Shown here: in pieces, positions 24,170 to 31,765 of the stretch | Numbering within the stretch: position 1 is the first letter of the stretch | How the letters are laid out: each line of letters starts with the position of its first letter | Assembly (NCBI GenBank): GCA_043749225.1 | Contig: JAYVEP010000058.1 | Location: forward strand, 1 to 39,676 | Source of the DNA: JANXUC01 sp043749225 | GTDB lineage: Bacteria; Acidobacteriota; Terriglobia; Terriglobales; Acidobacteriaceae | DNA length: 39,676 bases | Direction: 5' to 3' | Translations under genes and position numbers: made by a program | Notes under the pieces: generated by a model | Database searches by the model: none | The model's input: only the letters and a program-made list of their open reading frames with translations | Told to the model about the DNA's origin: nothing

Positions 24170-25036
24170 ATGCTGCTCGTGCTCGACGTGGGAAATACGA
24201 ACACCGTCCTCGGCGTTTTCGCGCGCGCGCAAACCCGGGCTGGCACTGGTCAGGAATCGTCACCCCACTACGAACGCCTGGTTGCAAGCTGGCGTGTAAC
24301 AACCAGCCAAACTCAGACTGTCGATGAGTACGGCGTGCTATTCCGCAATCTTTTTTCTATGGCGCATCTTGAAGTCAGCGAAGTCCACGGCATTGTGATC
24401 TCGTCCGTGGTTCCACCGCTGGATACAGTGTTGCGCTCGGTGTGTGAGCGCTACTTCAGCTTGAAGCCTCTGTTCGTTGAACCCGGCGTAAAGACCGGCA
24501 TGCCGGTGCACTACGACAATCCTTCCGAAGTTGGCGCCGACCGCATCGTAAACGCGGTCGCCGCAGTCGAGAAGTATGGGGCGCCGTGTATTGTGGTGGA
24601 TTTTGGAACAGCAACCACCTTCGACTGTGTCTCCGCCAAAAGTGAATATATGGGCGGAGTAATTTGTCCCGGCGTTGGAATCTCTGCGGATGCTCTGTTC
24701 CAAAAAACGGCACGACTTCCGCGTGTGGATATTCGCAAACCGGCACGGGTGATTGGCACCAACACGGTGGGCAGTCTACAATCTGGCCTCTATTACGGTT
24801 ATCTGGGACTGGTGGACGGCATTCTAGAAAATCTGCTGCGCGAGATGGGGCCGCGGACAAAGGTCATCGCAACTGGCGGGCTTGCTCCACTGATTGGGCC
24901 AGGTTCGAAGCACATCGCCCAAGTGGATGAGTTGCTGACGCTGGAGGGACTGCGAATTATATGGGAACGCAACCTTAACGCCCGCCCCATTTCGGGGAAA
25001 TCCAGCTCGCCTACCAAGCCTGCACCAGTTCATTGA
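24170..25036 (+). CDS. coaX: Type III pantothenate kinase
   Basis: A 288-residue ASKHA-fold kinase for the first step of CoA synthesis. Typical motifs: 'LVLDVGNTNTVLGVF' (phosphate 1), 'GADRIVNAVAAVEKYG', 'CIVVDFGTATTFDCVS' (phosphate 2 and substrate), 'GGVICPGVGISADALF' and 'VIATGGLAPLIG' (adenosine). Full length with a short disordered C-terminus. It is insensitive to CoA feedback in characterised relatives and needs a monovalent cation. Adjacent to birA as in many genomes; the next gene starts 14 bases later. Confidence 0.97.
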   Translation: MLLVLDVGNTNTVLGVFARAQTRAGTGQESSPHYERLVASWRVTTSQTQTVDEYGVLFRNLFSMAHLEVSEVHGIVISSVVPPLDTVLRSVCERYFSLKPLFVEPGVKTGMPVHYDNPSEVGADRIVNAVAAVEKYGAPCIVVDFGTATTFDCVSAKSEYMGGVICPGVGISADALFQKTARLPRVDIRKPARVIGTNTVGSLQSGLYYGYLGLVDGILENLLREMGPRTKVIATGGLAPLIGPGSKHIAQVDELLTLEGLRIIWERNLNARPISGKSSSPTKPAPVH

Positions 25037-25050
25037 GGGGTTCCGACGCC

Positions 25051-25749
25051 GTGGAGAATTACTTCAACTACTTCACGGAAATCGAAGAACATTTCCAGCG
25101 CCAGCGCAGCTCCACGCTGTTGCTCACCACACTGGACTGGGCGCTGATCGAGACCTGGAAAGATGCAGGCATTCCCCTCGAAGCGGTGCTGCGTGGAATC
25201 GATTCCACCTTCGAACGCTACGCCAAACGCCCAGTACGCTCACGGAAGATAAACGGGCTCGCATATTGTTCTCAGGAAGTGCTGGCCGCTGCGGAAGACA
25301 TGAAAGAGGCTGCCGTCGGTACTGCCAAGCCTGAATCCTCCGAACCGGGATTGGATGTGACCGACATTGTTGCATTCTTGCAACGAAACGCGGAATTTAT
25401 CGCGGTGGCAAATCTGCCCGAAAGCTCCGCTGCATCGCCGCGCATCGTGGCTGCGGAAACCGCGCGGGCTCTGCGTGAATTGGCTGACACTCTTAAGACC
25501 GCTCCCGCCACCAGTTTGGAAGATATCGAACGCCGCCTCACAGTGATGGAAGAAAAGCTGTTCGCAGTCCTTCACGTCGCAGCTTCTGACGAAATCTTAG
25601 TTCAGCTTCGCGCGGCAGCGGATCGTGAGTTGGCTCCGTACTTACGAAAGATGCCTGCTGCCCAGATCGCGCAACTTCACAAGCAGTTCGTCAATAAACG
25701 CTTACTGGAACAACATGGATTGCCTAGGCTGAGCTTGTTCTACATGTAA
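25051..25749 (+). CDS. Conserved hypothetical protein, Acidobacteriota type
   Basis: A 232-residue soluble protein without recognisable catalytic motif. The N-terminal 90 residues ('VENYFNYFTEIEEHFQRQRSS ... LDWALIETWKDAGIPLEAVLRGIDSTFERY') resemble a conserved family I recall mainly from Acidobacteriota; the C-terminal half is helical with a 'RRLTVMEEKLFAVL' segment. The GTG at 25051 has GAGGGG ten bases upstream; an in-frame TTG at 25033 overlapping the coaX stop is the alternative. Last gene of the valS-nadC-birA-coaX run; no function can be given. Confidence 0.8.
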   Translation: MENYFNYFTEIEEHFQRQRSSTLLLTTLDWALIETWKDAGIPLEAVLRGIDSTFERYAKRPVRSRKINGLAYCSQEVLAAAEDMKEAAVGTAKPESSEPGLDVTDIVAFLQRNAEFIAVANLPESSAASPRIVAAETARALRELADTLKTAPATSLEDIERRLTVMEEKLFAVLHVAASDEILVQLRAAADRELAPYLRKMPAAQIAQLHKQFVNKRLLEQHGLPRLSLFYM

Positions 25750-25782
25750 CATTTTAAATCGAAATTCGCGAAAAACAAAAAA

Positions 25783-25813
25783 CCCGCCAGAGAACCGTAG
25801 CGTCTCTGGCGGG
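25783..25813 (-). terminator. Rho-independent terminator of the 25874-26290 gene
   Basis: Perfect 11-bp stem CCCGCCAGAGA/TCTCTGGCGGG with a 9-base loop. On the minus strand it is followed by TTTTTTGTTTTTC, a classical T-tract. On the plus strand there is no T-tract, but the hairpin may also slow transcription leaving the coaX operon. Confidence 0.9.
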
Positions 25814-25873
25814 GATTTACCTGACGGAAACTTCTTCCCCCCGAAATTAATTTCCGTTCGGTAAGTTCAAACT

Positions 25874-26290
25874 CTATTGGCGGGCCAGGACTTCCACTGT
25901 CTCCGGCTTGGCCCCACTCACAATTTCTCTTTCCAGTTGCATCGGAGGAATTTCACGCCCGACGCTGTCACCCTGTTTCCAAATCTGTTTCAAAAAGTAG
26001 AAGTTCCCAATACGGCGGAACACTAGTTTGCTCTGGTTCGTCGCCACCGTGGATGTCGCCACATGCGAGTTCACTGCCTTCACGATCGTGCCGCTCCCCT
26101 GGAGCCAAATCGTGCCCTGCCACGTCACCGAAACTTCATACTGGCCTGGCTGAAACGTCGTGTTGCAGAGAACGAATTTGAACGGTATGTCCGCCTTCAC
26201 GATCTTCGACGCATTCGATTGCGAATGCGAGACAGCAGACAGCGCTACCACTAATGCTGCAATTAGGTAAAACACGTTCTCTGGCTTCAT
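25874..26290 (-). CDS. Secreted small protein of an Acidobacteriota-type family
   Basis: A 138-residue exported protein: signal segment 'VFYLIAALVVALSAVSHSQS', then 'IVKADIPFKFVLCNTTFQPGQYEVSVT' and 'KLVFRRIGNFYFLKQIWKQG'. The 'DIPF.F......PAG.Y.V' pattern is one I associate with abundant secreted beta-sandwich proteins of Acidobacteriota; the role is unknown. ATG 26290 is preferred because AAGGA lies five bases upstream; longer readings start without ribosome sites. It has its own intrinsic terminator (25783-25813). Confidence 0.8.
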   Translation of the reverse strand: MKPENVFYLIAALVVALSAVSHSQSNASKIVKADIPFKFVLCNTTFQPGQYEVSVTWQGTIWLQGSGTIVKAVNSHVATSTVATNQSKLVFRRIGNFYFLKQIWKQGDSVGREIPPMQLEREIVSGAKPETVEVLARQ

Positions 26291-26621
26291 AACATTCCTT
26301 TGCATCGAGGGCGCCCCTTCGTTCTCTTGCCACCCTTCGGTAAGCGACATCCGTGTTTCGTCGCTTGACCTTGTAATGGCAAGGCAAGGGCCAAAGTCGT
26401 ATACGTATTCTCATGACGAGTGCACGATTCCATAACCCATTGCCGTAAATGGACTTACACGGAATCATCAACGAAACTCCAAAACCATTGCACGGTGCGG
26501 GAAGCGAGCGATCCTATCCGCGCGTGACCTCGATCTATCCGTTGAGATAGCGTTCGCGGCCAAGGGCTACTCGGGGCGCAAGCATGTATGCTGGAGAATC
26601 CGCGACGCATTCCAACTCAGC
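26291..26621. other. 331-bp divergent intergenic region
   Basis: Contains the divergent promoters of the secreted protein and rlmD. A 7-bp dyad AAGCGAC (26342-26348) / GTCGCTT (26360-26366) lies upstream of the secreted-protein gene and could be an operator or the tip of a structured leader. No gene or other repeat is visible. Confidence 0.4.
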
Positions 26622-27971
26622 ATGCAATTGACGATTGAAAAACTCGTGTACGGCGGCGATGGGCTAGCTCGGTTGCCGGGCGATGATTCTGGCAAAGGTA
26701 AGGCCGCGTTCATTCCCTTCGTTCTCGCGGGCGAGGAAGTTGAGGCGACTCTCACAGAACAACGTCCCGGTTTCGCGCGAGGACGTCTCGACTCGGTCGT
26801 GGAGGCCTCCCCCCAGCGCGTTGAGCCGCATTGTCCTCACTTCACGGTGTGCGGAGGTTGCTATTACCAGCATGCGCATTATGAAGAGCAACTGAAGATT
26901 AAAGCTGAGGTCTTGCGCGAGAATCTCCGGCGGCTCGCGAAGTTCGAATTGGAGACAAAGGTCGTTGTCCACCCTTCTCCGCCCTGGAACTATCGCAATC
27001 GCACGCGGCTGGCCCTGCGCGGGCAAGACTCGTCCAAAGACGGTGGGTTCAAGCTGGGCTATCGGCGTTTCGCTTCCGACGAAGTGTTAGCGGTGGAAGA
27101 GTGCCCCATCGTCTCGCCCCTGCTGCAGCAAGCCATGCACGCGATTTGGAAGCTAGGCCGCGACGGATCCATTCCAGCTTCACTGCGTGAGGTGGAGCTC
27201 TTCGCCAATGCCGAAGACGAAAAGCTGATGGCGGTCTTTCATCAAGCAACTGGTGACCAAGACTTCACGGAGCGCTTGATCGGACTGTTGCAAACCGAGT
27301 TGCCGAGCCTTGAGTCCATCGCGACAGTCGTCGAGCGAACTCCATCGCGCAAGCAACCATATCCCGAGCCTGCGAAGCCAAAGACCCTTGCGGGAACTGG
27401 CTTGCTCACCTACAACGTTGGTGGGCATGCTTACCAGGTCAGTGCGGGAGCGTTCTTCCAAAGCAACCGACATCTGATTCCGGAACTGGTTCGCATCGTC
27501 ACTGAAGGACCATCTGGAAGCTTGCTCAAGGGAGAGATTGCACTAGACCTCTACGCGGGAGTGGGCTTGTTTTCCCTGCCGCTAGCAGCAAACTTTCAGC
27601 GCGTCGTGGCCGTGGAATCTTCGCCACTTGCATTTGGAGACTTGCGTCGCAACCTGCCGGCGCACGCCAAGGCCGTCCGCGCAACCACTGAGTCGTATTT
27701 AGAAGACGCCGGCCGTAAACTGCGCGCGGATTTGATTGTCGTCGATCCCCCACGCACGGGCCTCGGCGCTCGCGTCGCTAAAAACCTGGCACAAAGCGGT
27801 ACGCCGCACATCACCTACGTATCGTGCGACCCAGCGACCTTGGCGCGCGATCTGGCCGTCTTGATTGAGGGTGGCTATCGCGTCGCCGAAGCACATCTGG
27901 TGGATCTCTTTCCACAGACCTTTCACTTGGAAACAGTTCTCCATCTCACTCAACCGCAGGCGCGTAAATGA
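26622..27971 (+). CDS. rlmD: RlmD/RumA-type 23S rRNA (uracil-5-)-methyltransferase
   Basis: A 449-residue SAM-dependent RNA methyltransferase. A TRAM domain fills the first ~60 residues ('LTIEKLVYGGDGLAR'), followed by the 4Fe-4S ligands C71, C77, C80 and C161. The SAM-binding strand 'ALDLYAGVGLFSLPLA', 'VDPPRTGLG' and the catalytic 'SYVSCDP'-type motif ('TYVSCDPATLARDL') are intact, as expected for formation of 5-methyluridine. Whether it modifies U1939, U747 or tRNA cannot be told from sequence alone, so the gene name is tentative. The next gene overlaps its stop by four bases. Confidence 0.9.
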   Translation: MQLTIEKLVYGGDGLARLPGDDSGKGKAAFIPFVLAGEEVEATLTEQRPGFARGRLDSVVEASPQRVEPHCPHFTVCGGCYYQHAHYEEQLKIKAEVLRENLRRLAKFELETKVVVHPSPPWNYRNRTRLALRGQDSSKDGGFKLGYRRFASDEVLAVEECPIVSPLLQQAMHAIWKLGRDGSIPASLREVELFANAEDEKLMAVFHQATGDQDFTERLIGLLQTELPSLESIATVVERTPSRKQPYPEPAKPKTLAGTGLLTYNVGGHAYQVSAGAFFQSNRHLIPELVRIVTEGPSGSLLKGEIALDLYAGVGLFSLPLAANFQRVVAVESSPLAFGDLRRNLPAHAKAVRATTESYLEDAGRKLRADLIVVDPPRTGLGARVAKNLAQSGTPHITYVSCDPATLARDLAVLIEGGYRVAEAHLVDLFPQTFHLETVLHLTQPQARK

Positions 27972-28609
27972 CTGCGAACGAACTGAGTTTGCTCAAGTTG
28001 TTGTTTGTAATTTGTCTGTTTTTTGCACTCGTTATTTATTTTGGACTTCTGGTACGCAAACGAAGCATGGCAGAGGCTTTGCAGTTAAAAGCCCAAGACA
28101 TCTGGGCACCCTTACAGACCTCGGAATGGAACATGGCAAATCTGCTTTATGGCGTTTTGCAAGATTTCTCCGCGACGGAAATAGGGTTGATTGTGAGGGA
28201 TTTCCGCGATCAGCAGGTCGGGAAGATTACTTTCCACATGGGAGTCAGGCAAGGCTGGATTACCTTGGAGACGGATTCCGGGGGCTTTGAGGTAGACGTC
28301 TCACCGACGCTGAGACAGAGCATGGTGTTGCACCCAGCCGGAGACAACTCGCAAACTATTTGCCTGTTCAAGAAGCTGCCACGCGGAGCCTTTAGTTTTG
28401 AAGCCAAAGGCTTTGGTTTGTTAGAAAGCAAGGCTCCACACCGACTAAGAATCGCTCCTTGGTTCGAGTATCGGCTTAATGGCCGACCCGTCGGCGGCAG
28501 CCAGCACATTGGAGGCTGGACCGATCGAGGGAGTTTGCTTGTGCTCCCCAGGGACATCCCTCTCCCGATTCGCCTGTTCATCCTCGCCATGCAAAAGCAA
28601 AGGGCTTAG
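27968..28609 (+). CDS. Membrane-anchored hypothetical protein coupled to rlmD
   Basis: A 213-residue protein with one N-terminal transmembrane helix (about residues 9-28) and a soluble domain of alternating beta strands ('IGLIVRDFRDQQVGKITFHMGVRQGWITLE', 'FEVDVSPTLRQSMVLHP', 'FSFEAKGFGLLE', 'WFEYRLNGRPVG'). The strand pattern is vaguely like tubby/LURP-one-type barrels, but I would not assign it. The ATG lies in the stop of rlmD (ATGA), so the two are translationally coupled although their roles look unrelated. Confidence 0.75.
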   Translation: MTANELSLLKLLFVICLFFALVIYFGLLVRKRSMAEALQLKAQDIWAPLQTSEWNMANLLYGVLQDFSATEIGLIVRDFRDQQVGKITFHMGVRQGWITLETDSGGFEVDVSPTLRQSMVLHPAGDNSQTICLFKKLPRGAFSFEAKGFGLLESKAPHRLRIAPWFEYRLNGRPVGGSQHIGGWTDRGSLLVLPRDIPLPIRLFILAMQKQRA

Positions 28610-28687
28610 TCTGGTTATTGGAGCCCGCCCATGGTTCCCAATTTCCCCTCAAGCTGCGACAATCTTGATTCGCCGCCAAATCATCTT

Positions 28688-28691
28688 GGAG
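28688..28691 (+). promoter_or_regulatory. Ribosome-binding site deciding a CTG start
   Basis: GGAG seven bases upstream of CTG 28699, ideal spacing. No ATG, GTG or TTG exists in this frame between the upstream stop (28666-28668) and codon 28819, which is already behind the nucleotide-binding fold. Confidence 0.6.
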
Positions 28692-28698
28692 TCAAGTC

Positions 28699-29706
28699 CT
28701 GAACTCAACTTCCCGCATTGATGTCGCCGTAATAGGCGCAGGCGCCTTCGGGCGCAATCACGCCCGCGTCTACCACGAACTCGAACAGCAGGGAGAGCTG
28801 GTCCATCTGGCTGCCATTGTGGATGCCGACCCCGTTCGCGCGGACGCCATCGCCAAGGAGTTTGGCGCGCGCGCTTTCGGATCGCTCGACCAGTTACTCA
28901 CCTGGAATGAGATTCAGGCCGCCTCGGTGGCGGTGCCGACCCAGCATCATCTTGCGACGGCGCGTCCTTTGATGGAGGCGGGCATTGACGTCCTCATCGA
29001 AAAGCCCATCGCTGCAACGTTGGCCGAGGCTGACGAATTGGTGCAGGTCGCTAACCGGCATCAGCGTATCGCCCAGGTCGGACACTTGGAGCGCTTCAAT
29101 GCTGCCGTCCGCGCCACTTACCCGCTCCTGAACCACCCGCTATTCTTTGAAATTCACCGGCTCAGTGTTTTCACGCCGAGGTCGCTGGATGTTGATGTCG
29201 TCCTCGACCTGATGATTCACGACCTGGATATTGTTTTGTCCTTTGTAAACTCTCCCATCGAGCGCCTGCACGCGGTCGGGCTGCCGGTATTGACCAACAA
29301 AGTGGACATTGCGAATGTTCGCCTGGAATTCGCTTCCGGGTGTGTGGCGAATTTGACGGCCAGCCGTGTCTCGACCGAGCGCGTCCGCAAAGTTCGCTTC
29401 TTCCAGCCACACCAATATCTCTCTATCGACTACGGGCGGCAGGACTTACTGGTCTTCACCGTCGACCCTTCCGGAACGAATCCGGTCCCCGGACAGCCTG
29501 ATTCCATGATTAAGGTCGCCAAACCCGTAGTCACCGCCGAGGAGCCTCTGCGGGCCGAGCTGCGGGCCTTCTTGAACTCCGTCCGCACCCGGACCCAGCC
29601 TGTGGTGCCCCTGGAAGATGGCCGCCGAGCCCTTTCCGTGGCGCTGGATATTTTATCTTCCATCCGAGAGCACGGTCAGCGCATCCAAGTGCCAAGCATG
29701 CAATAG
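28699..29706 (+). CDS. Gfo/Idh/MocA-family NAD(P)-dependent oxidoreductase
   Basis: A 335-residue dehydrogenase. The Rossmann motif 'VAVIGAGAFGRNHARVYHEL' lies upstream of the first conventional start (GTG 28819), so the gene must begin earlier; the best candidate is CTG 28699, with GGAG seven bases before it (ATT 28717 is second choice). 'VLIEKPIAATLAEADELV' carries the catalytic EKP motif, and 'VDVVLDLMIHDLDIVLSF' the conserved Asp/His. 'VGHLERFNAAVRA' and 'LSVFTPRSLDVDVV' are features I remember from relatives encoded in lipid A (lpx) clusters, where a GnnA-like UDP-sugar dehydrogenase would fit, but no lpx gene is nearby. Function beyond the superfamily is inference. Confidence 0.88.
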   Translation: MNSTSRIDVAVIGAGAFGRNHARVYHELEQQGELVHLAAIVDADPVRADAIAKEFGARAFGSLDQLLTWNEIQAASVAVPTQHHLATARPLMEAGIDVLIEKPIAATLAEADELVQVANRHQRIAQVGHLERFNAAVRATYPLLNHPLFFEIHRLSVFTPRSLDVDVVLDLMIHDLDIVLSFVNSPIERLHAVGLPVLTNKVDIANVRLEFASGCVANLTASRVSTERVRKVRFFQPHQYLSIDYGRQDLLVFTVDPSGTNPVPGQPDSMIKVAKPVVTAEEPLRAELRAFLNSVRTRTQPVVPLEDGRRALSVALDILSSIREHGQRIQVPSMQ

Positions 29707-29925
29707 GTTGCCTTCCATTGCGTCCGCGTCCGATCCGATTTACACCGGCGAATCCGGGACGGACTCATGTGACGGTCTGGATGCCGCCGCCAGCGCCTGT
29801 AACTTTCGTTTTTCGCGTACCTAGCTCAGGGATGCGACAATGGAAGTACCTAGGACAGCATCCACTTCCATGCAGCTGTTTCTGAAATTCGGGCCCGTTC
29901 GGAGGCGGCCCCAACATCTCTGCTG

Positions 29926-31041
29926 ATGTCGACGACCCAAATCCCGCCGCGCAACCCTACACCGCCGCCGCCGAAGCCTGCCCCCCGGCCCTCCGGTACC
30001 GAGCTTTTCGACCCTAACCACTGGGAGAATGCCTACCGGCACTCCGAGGTATTCGACCCGCCCAAGCTTCTGCTGGAAATGCAGGACGAGCTTTCCCGGT
30101 CGCGGCGTCGCGAAGCGGTCTGGATCTCGGCGGTAGCGCACGTGATATTTTTCGCGGTGCTGTGGAACTCCGACAAGTTCATCCGCTTCTTCCCTGCCTC
30201 CCATACCAAGCTGACCGCGCCGAACTGGATGAAGCAGGAAGACGCTACGTTTCTTGAGCTTCCGGCGGACGCTCAAAAGATCACCAAGCGCCCCGATACG
30301 AAGATCATTTCCGACAAAGACCGCGTAGCTGCGCACACCGCGCCCATCGATGCCAAGGAACTCCGGAAGATCATCGAAAGCGCGCGCGCCGGAGCCAAAG
30401 GTACCTCGGCTCCGCGCGAAGCTGAGCAGCAGGGCCCAACCCAGACAACCGCCCAAAATGCACCTGGTCCGAACCAACCAAGCGTTCCGCGTGAGGACCA
30501 TCCGCAACCGCGGCAAGAGATTGCTGAGATCAAACCATCTCCTGAAGGCCCCAAAGTCTTGTTTGGTGGCACTGTCTCCGCCGGGACGGCGGTTGAGCAA
30601 GCAGCCCGCGCCGCTGCAACGAATCGCGGCGGCACCTACGGCGATAACGGCGACAATGGCCTTTCGCAAGGACGCCAGGGCGGCGTCACCAGCGACCTGG
30701 ACGTTTTGAGCGATACCATGGGTGTCGATTTCGGCCCCTATCTCACGCGCATTCTGCACGACATTCGCAAGAACTGGTACAACCTGATTCCCGAATCCGC
30801 CCGGTCGCCGCTGTATAAAAAAGGAAACCTCTCCATCGACTTTGTGATTTTGAAAGATGGGAAGCTGAGTGCAATGCAGCTTTCGTCCACATCTGGCGAT
30901 GTGGCACTCGACCGTGCAGCCTGGGGAGGGATCAACGGCTCCAATCCATTCCCTCCGTTGCCCAGCGACTTCCAGGGACCGAATCTGGTTCTACGCATCC
31001 GATTTTTCTACAACCCTGACGGCAAAGATTTGCTGCGGTAA
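29926..31041 (+). CDS. TonB-family energy transducer-like protein
   Basis: A 371-residue protein: Pro-rich cytoplasmic N-terminus, one transmembrane helix at about residues 65-80 ('VWISAVAHVIFFAVLW'), a long periplasmic linker rich in Pro, Gln and Gly, and a TonB C-terminal domain from about 275 ('GPYLTRILHDIRKNWYNLIPE ... LSIDFVILKDGKLSAMQLSSTSGDVALDRAAWGGI'). It probably couples inner-membrane energy to outer-membrane receptors such as the one at 39079. The usual ExbB/ExbD partners are absent here. The TonB domain being far from the membrane suits spanning the periplasm. The selenoprotein candidate starts 20 bases after the stop. Confidence 0.85.
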   Translation: MSTTQIPPRNPTPPPPKPAPRPSGTELFDPNHWENAYRHSEVFDPPKLLLEMQDELSRSRRREAVWISAVAHVIFFAVLWNSDKFIRFFPASHTKLTAPNWMKQEDATFLELPADAQKITKRPDTKIISDKDRVAAHTAPIDAKELRKIIESARAGAKGTSAPREAEQQGPTQTTAQNAPGPNQPSVPREDHPQPRQEIAEIKPSPEGPKVLFGGTVSAGTAVEQAARAAATNRGGTYGDNGDNGLSQGRQGGVTSDLDVLSDTMGVDFGPYLTRILHDIRKNWYNLIPESARSPLYKKGNLSIDFVILKDGKLSAMQLSSTSGDVALDRAAWGGINGSNPFPPLPSDFQGPNLVLRIRFFYNPDGKDLLR

Positions 31042-31061
31042 CGTGCGACCGGAGACTGGCC

Positions 31062-31595
31062 ATGCATAAAACTCTAAGTGCCAAGCTTTCGCAGGTCGTG
31101 CTCCCCGACTCGGAGGGCCAGCAGATTCGTCTGGGTTCGTTGTGGGAGAAGCAGCCTTGTGTGGTTGCGTTCCTTCGCCATTACGGCTGAATCTTCTGCC
31201 GTGAGCATGTCGCGCAGTTGCGCGAACGCGAAAAGGGATTCCACCTCAAAGGAGCGCAGATCGCCGCCATCGGCCTCGGCGACATGGCTTACGCTCGTAT
31301 CTTTCGCGCAGATACTGGTATCACTTTCCCTTTGCTAATCGACGAAAACAAGATTGCTTATAACGCCGTGGGATTGCAAAACGGATCAGTTTTTCATGTG
31401 TTACGCGCAGACAACCGGGAAGCCCATACGCGCGCAAAGGCGGCCGGTCATCAGCAACACAAACTCGGCAGGAACCCGTTCCAGCTCGGAGGAAGCTTCA
31501 TCTTCGCTCCCGGCAATGTCGATCTCTACGCGCACCTGAGTGCAACGTTCGGCGACAATGCGCCGATGGCGGATTTATTGGCGGCGTTGCCATAA
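31062..31595 (+). CDS. AhpC/TSA-like (SelL-related) redox protein, candidate selenoprotein with in-frame TGA
   Basis: A 177-codon frame with a TGA at codon 43 (31188-31190), in the position of the first Cys of a CxxC centre: '...VVAFLRHYG-[TGA]-IFCREHVAQLRE...'. Upstream residues 1-42 and downstream 44-177 ('GGSFIFAPGNVDLYAHLSATFGD ... ADLLAALP') form one continuous thioredoxin-fold domain of the AhpC-TSA_2/PRX-like2 type. GGAG (31051-31054) lies seven bases before ATG 31062. No other frameshift or stop interrupts the frame. A stem-loop 25 bases after the TGA fits a bacterial SECIS. I interpret U43-x-x-C46 as a selenocysteine redox centre; the alternative is a recent Cys-to-stop mutation (one base from TGC/TGT). 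An automatic caller would begin it only at an internal codon around 31218 and lose the active site. Confidence 0.75.
31210..31225 (+). promoter_or_regulatory. Candidate bacterial SECIS hairpin
   Basis: TCGCGC (31210-31215) pairs perfectly with GCGCGA (31220-31225) around the loop AGTT. The loop begins 25 bases after the TGA (31188-31190), inside the 16-37 base window I remember for bacterial SECIS models, and has a G among its first two loop bases. A lower helix is weak. GC-rich six-base stems also occur by chance, so this is supportive, not decisive. Confidence 0.5.
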
Positions 31596-31648
31596 AGTTC
31601 GTGTGGCAGCGGAGCTTGCTCCGTCGAGGTTCACGTAGGGACAAGCAC

Positions 31649-31721
31649 CCTCGCCTGTCTTCGAGCGAAGCTCGATTTGGTTCTGGATGAATTTGCGCAA
31701 TAAGTGCACGCCCAGGCGAGG
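31649..31721. repeat. Structured intergenic element with 9-bp inverted repeat
   Basis: CCTCGCCTG (31649-31657) and CAGGCGAGG (31713-31721) bracket about 55 bases that include further small dyads (CGAGC/GCTCG types); CGGAGC-TT-GCTCCG lies just before at about 31614-31627. It sits between two convergent genes and may terminate both transcripts, or be a member of a dispersed repeat family. Confidence 0.45.
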
Positions 31722-31765
31722 CGCCCGGGGCTACGCGATTTCGGGCGTCGCCAATAGCCGTTCTT

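Noticed and set aside
29821..30759. Minus-strand frame of 312 codons opposite the TonB gene
   Set aside because: Gly/Arg-rich shadow with no family resemblance; the plus-strand TonB domain and membrane helix explain the region.
31218..31595. Short redox protein starting internally after the TGA
   Set aside because: It would lack the whole active-site half of the thioredoxin fold; a better start with ribosome site exists at 31062.
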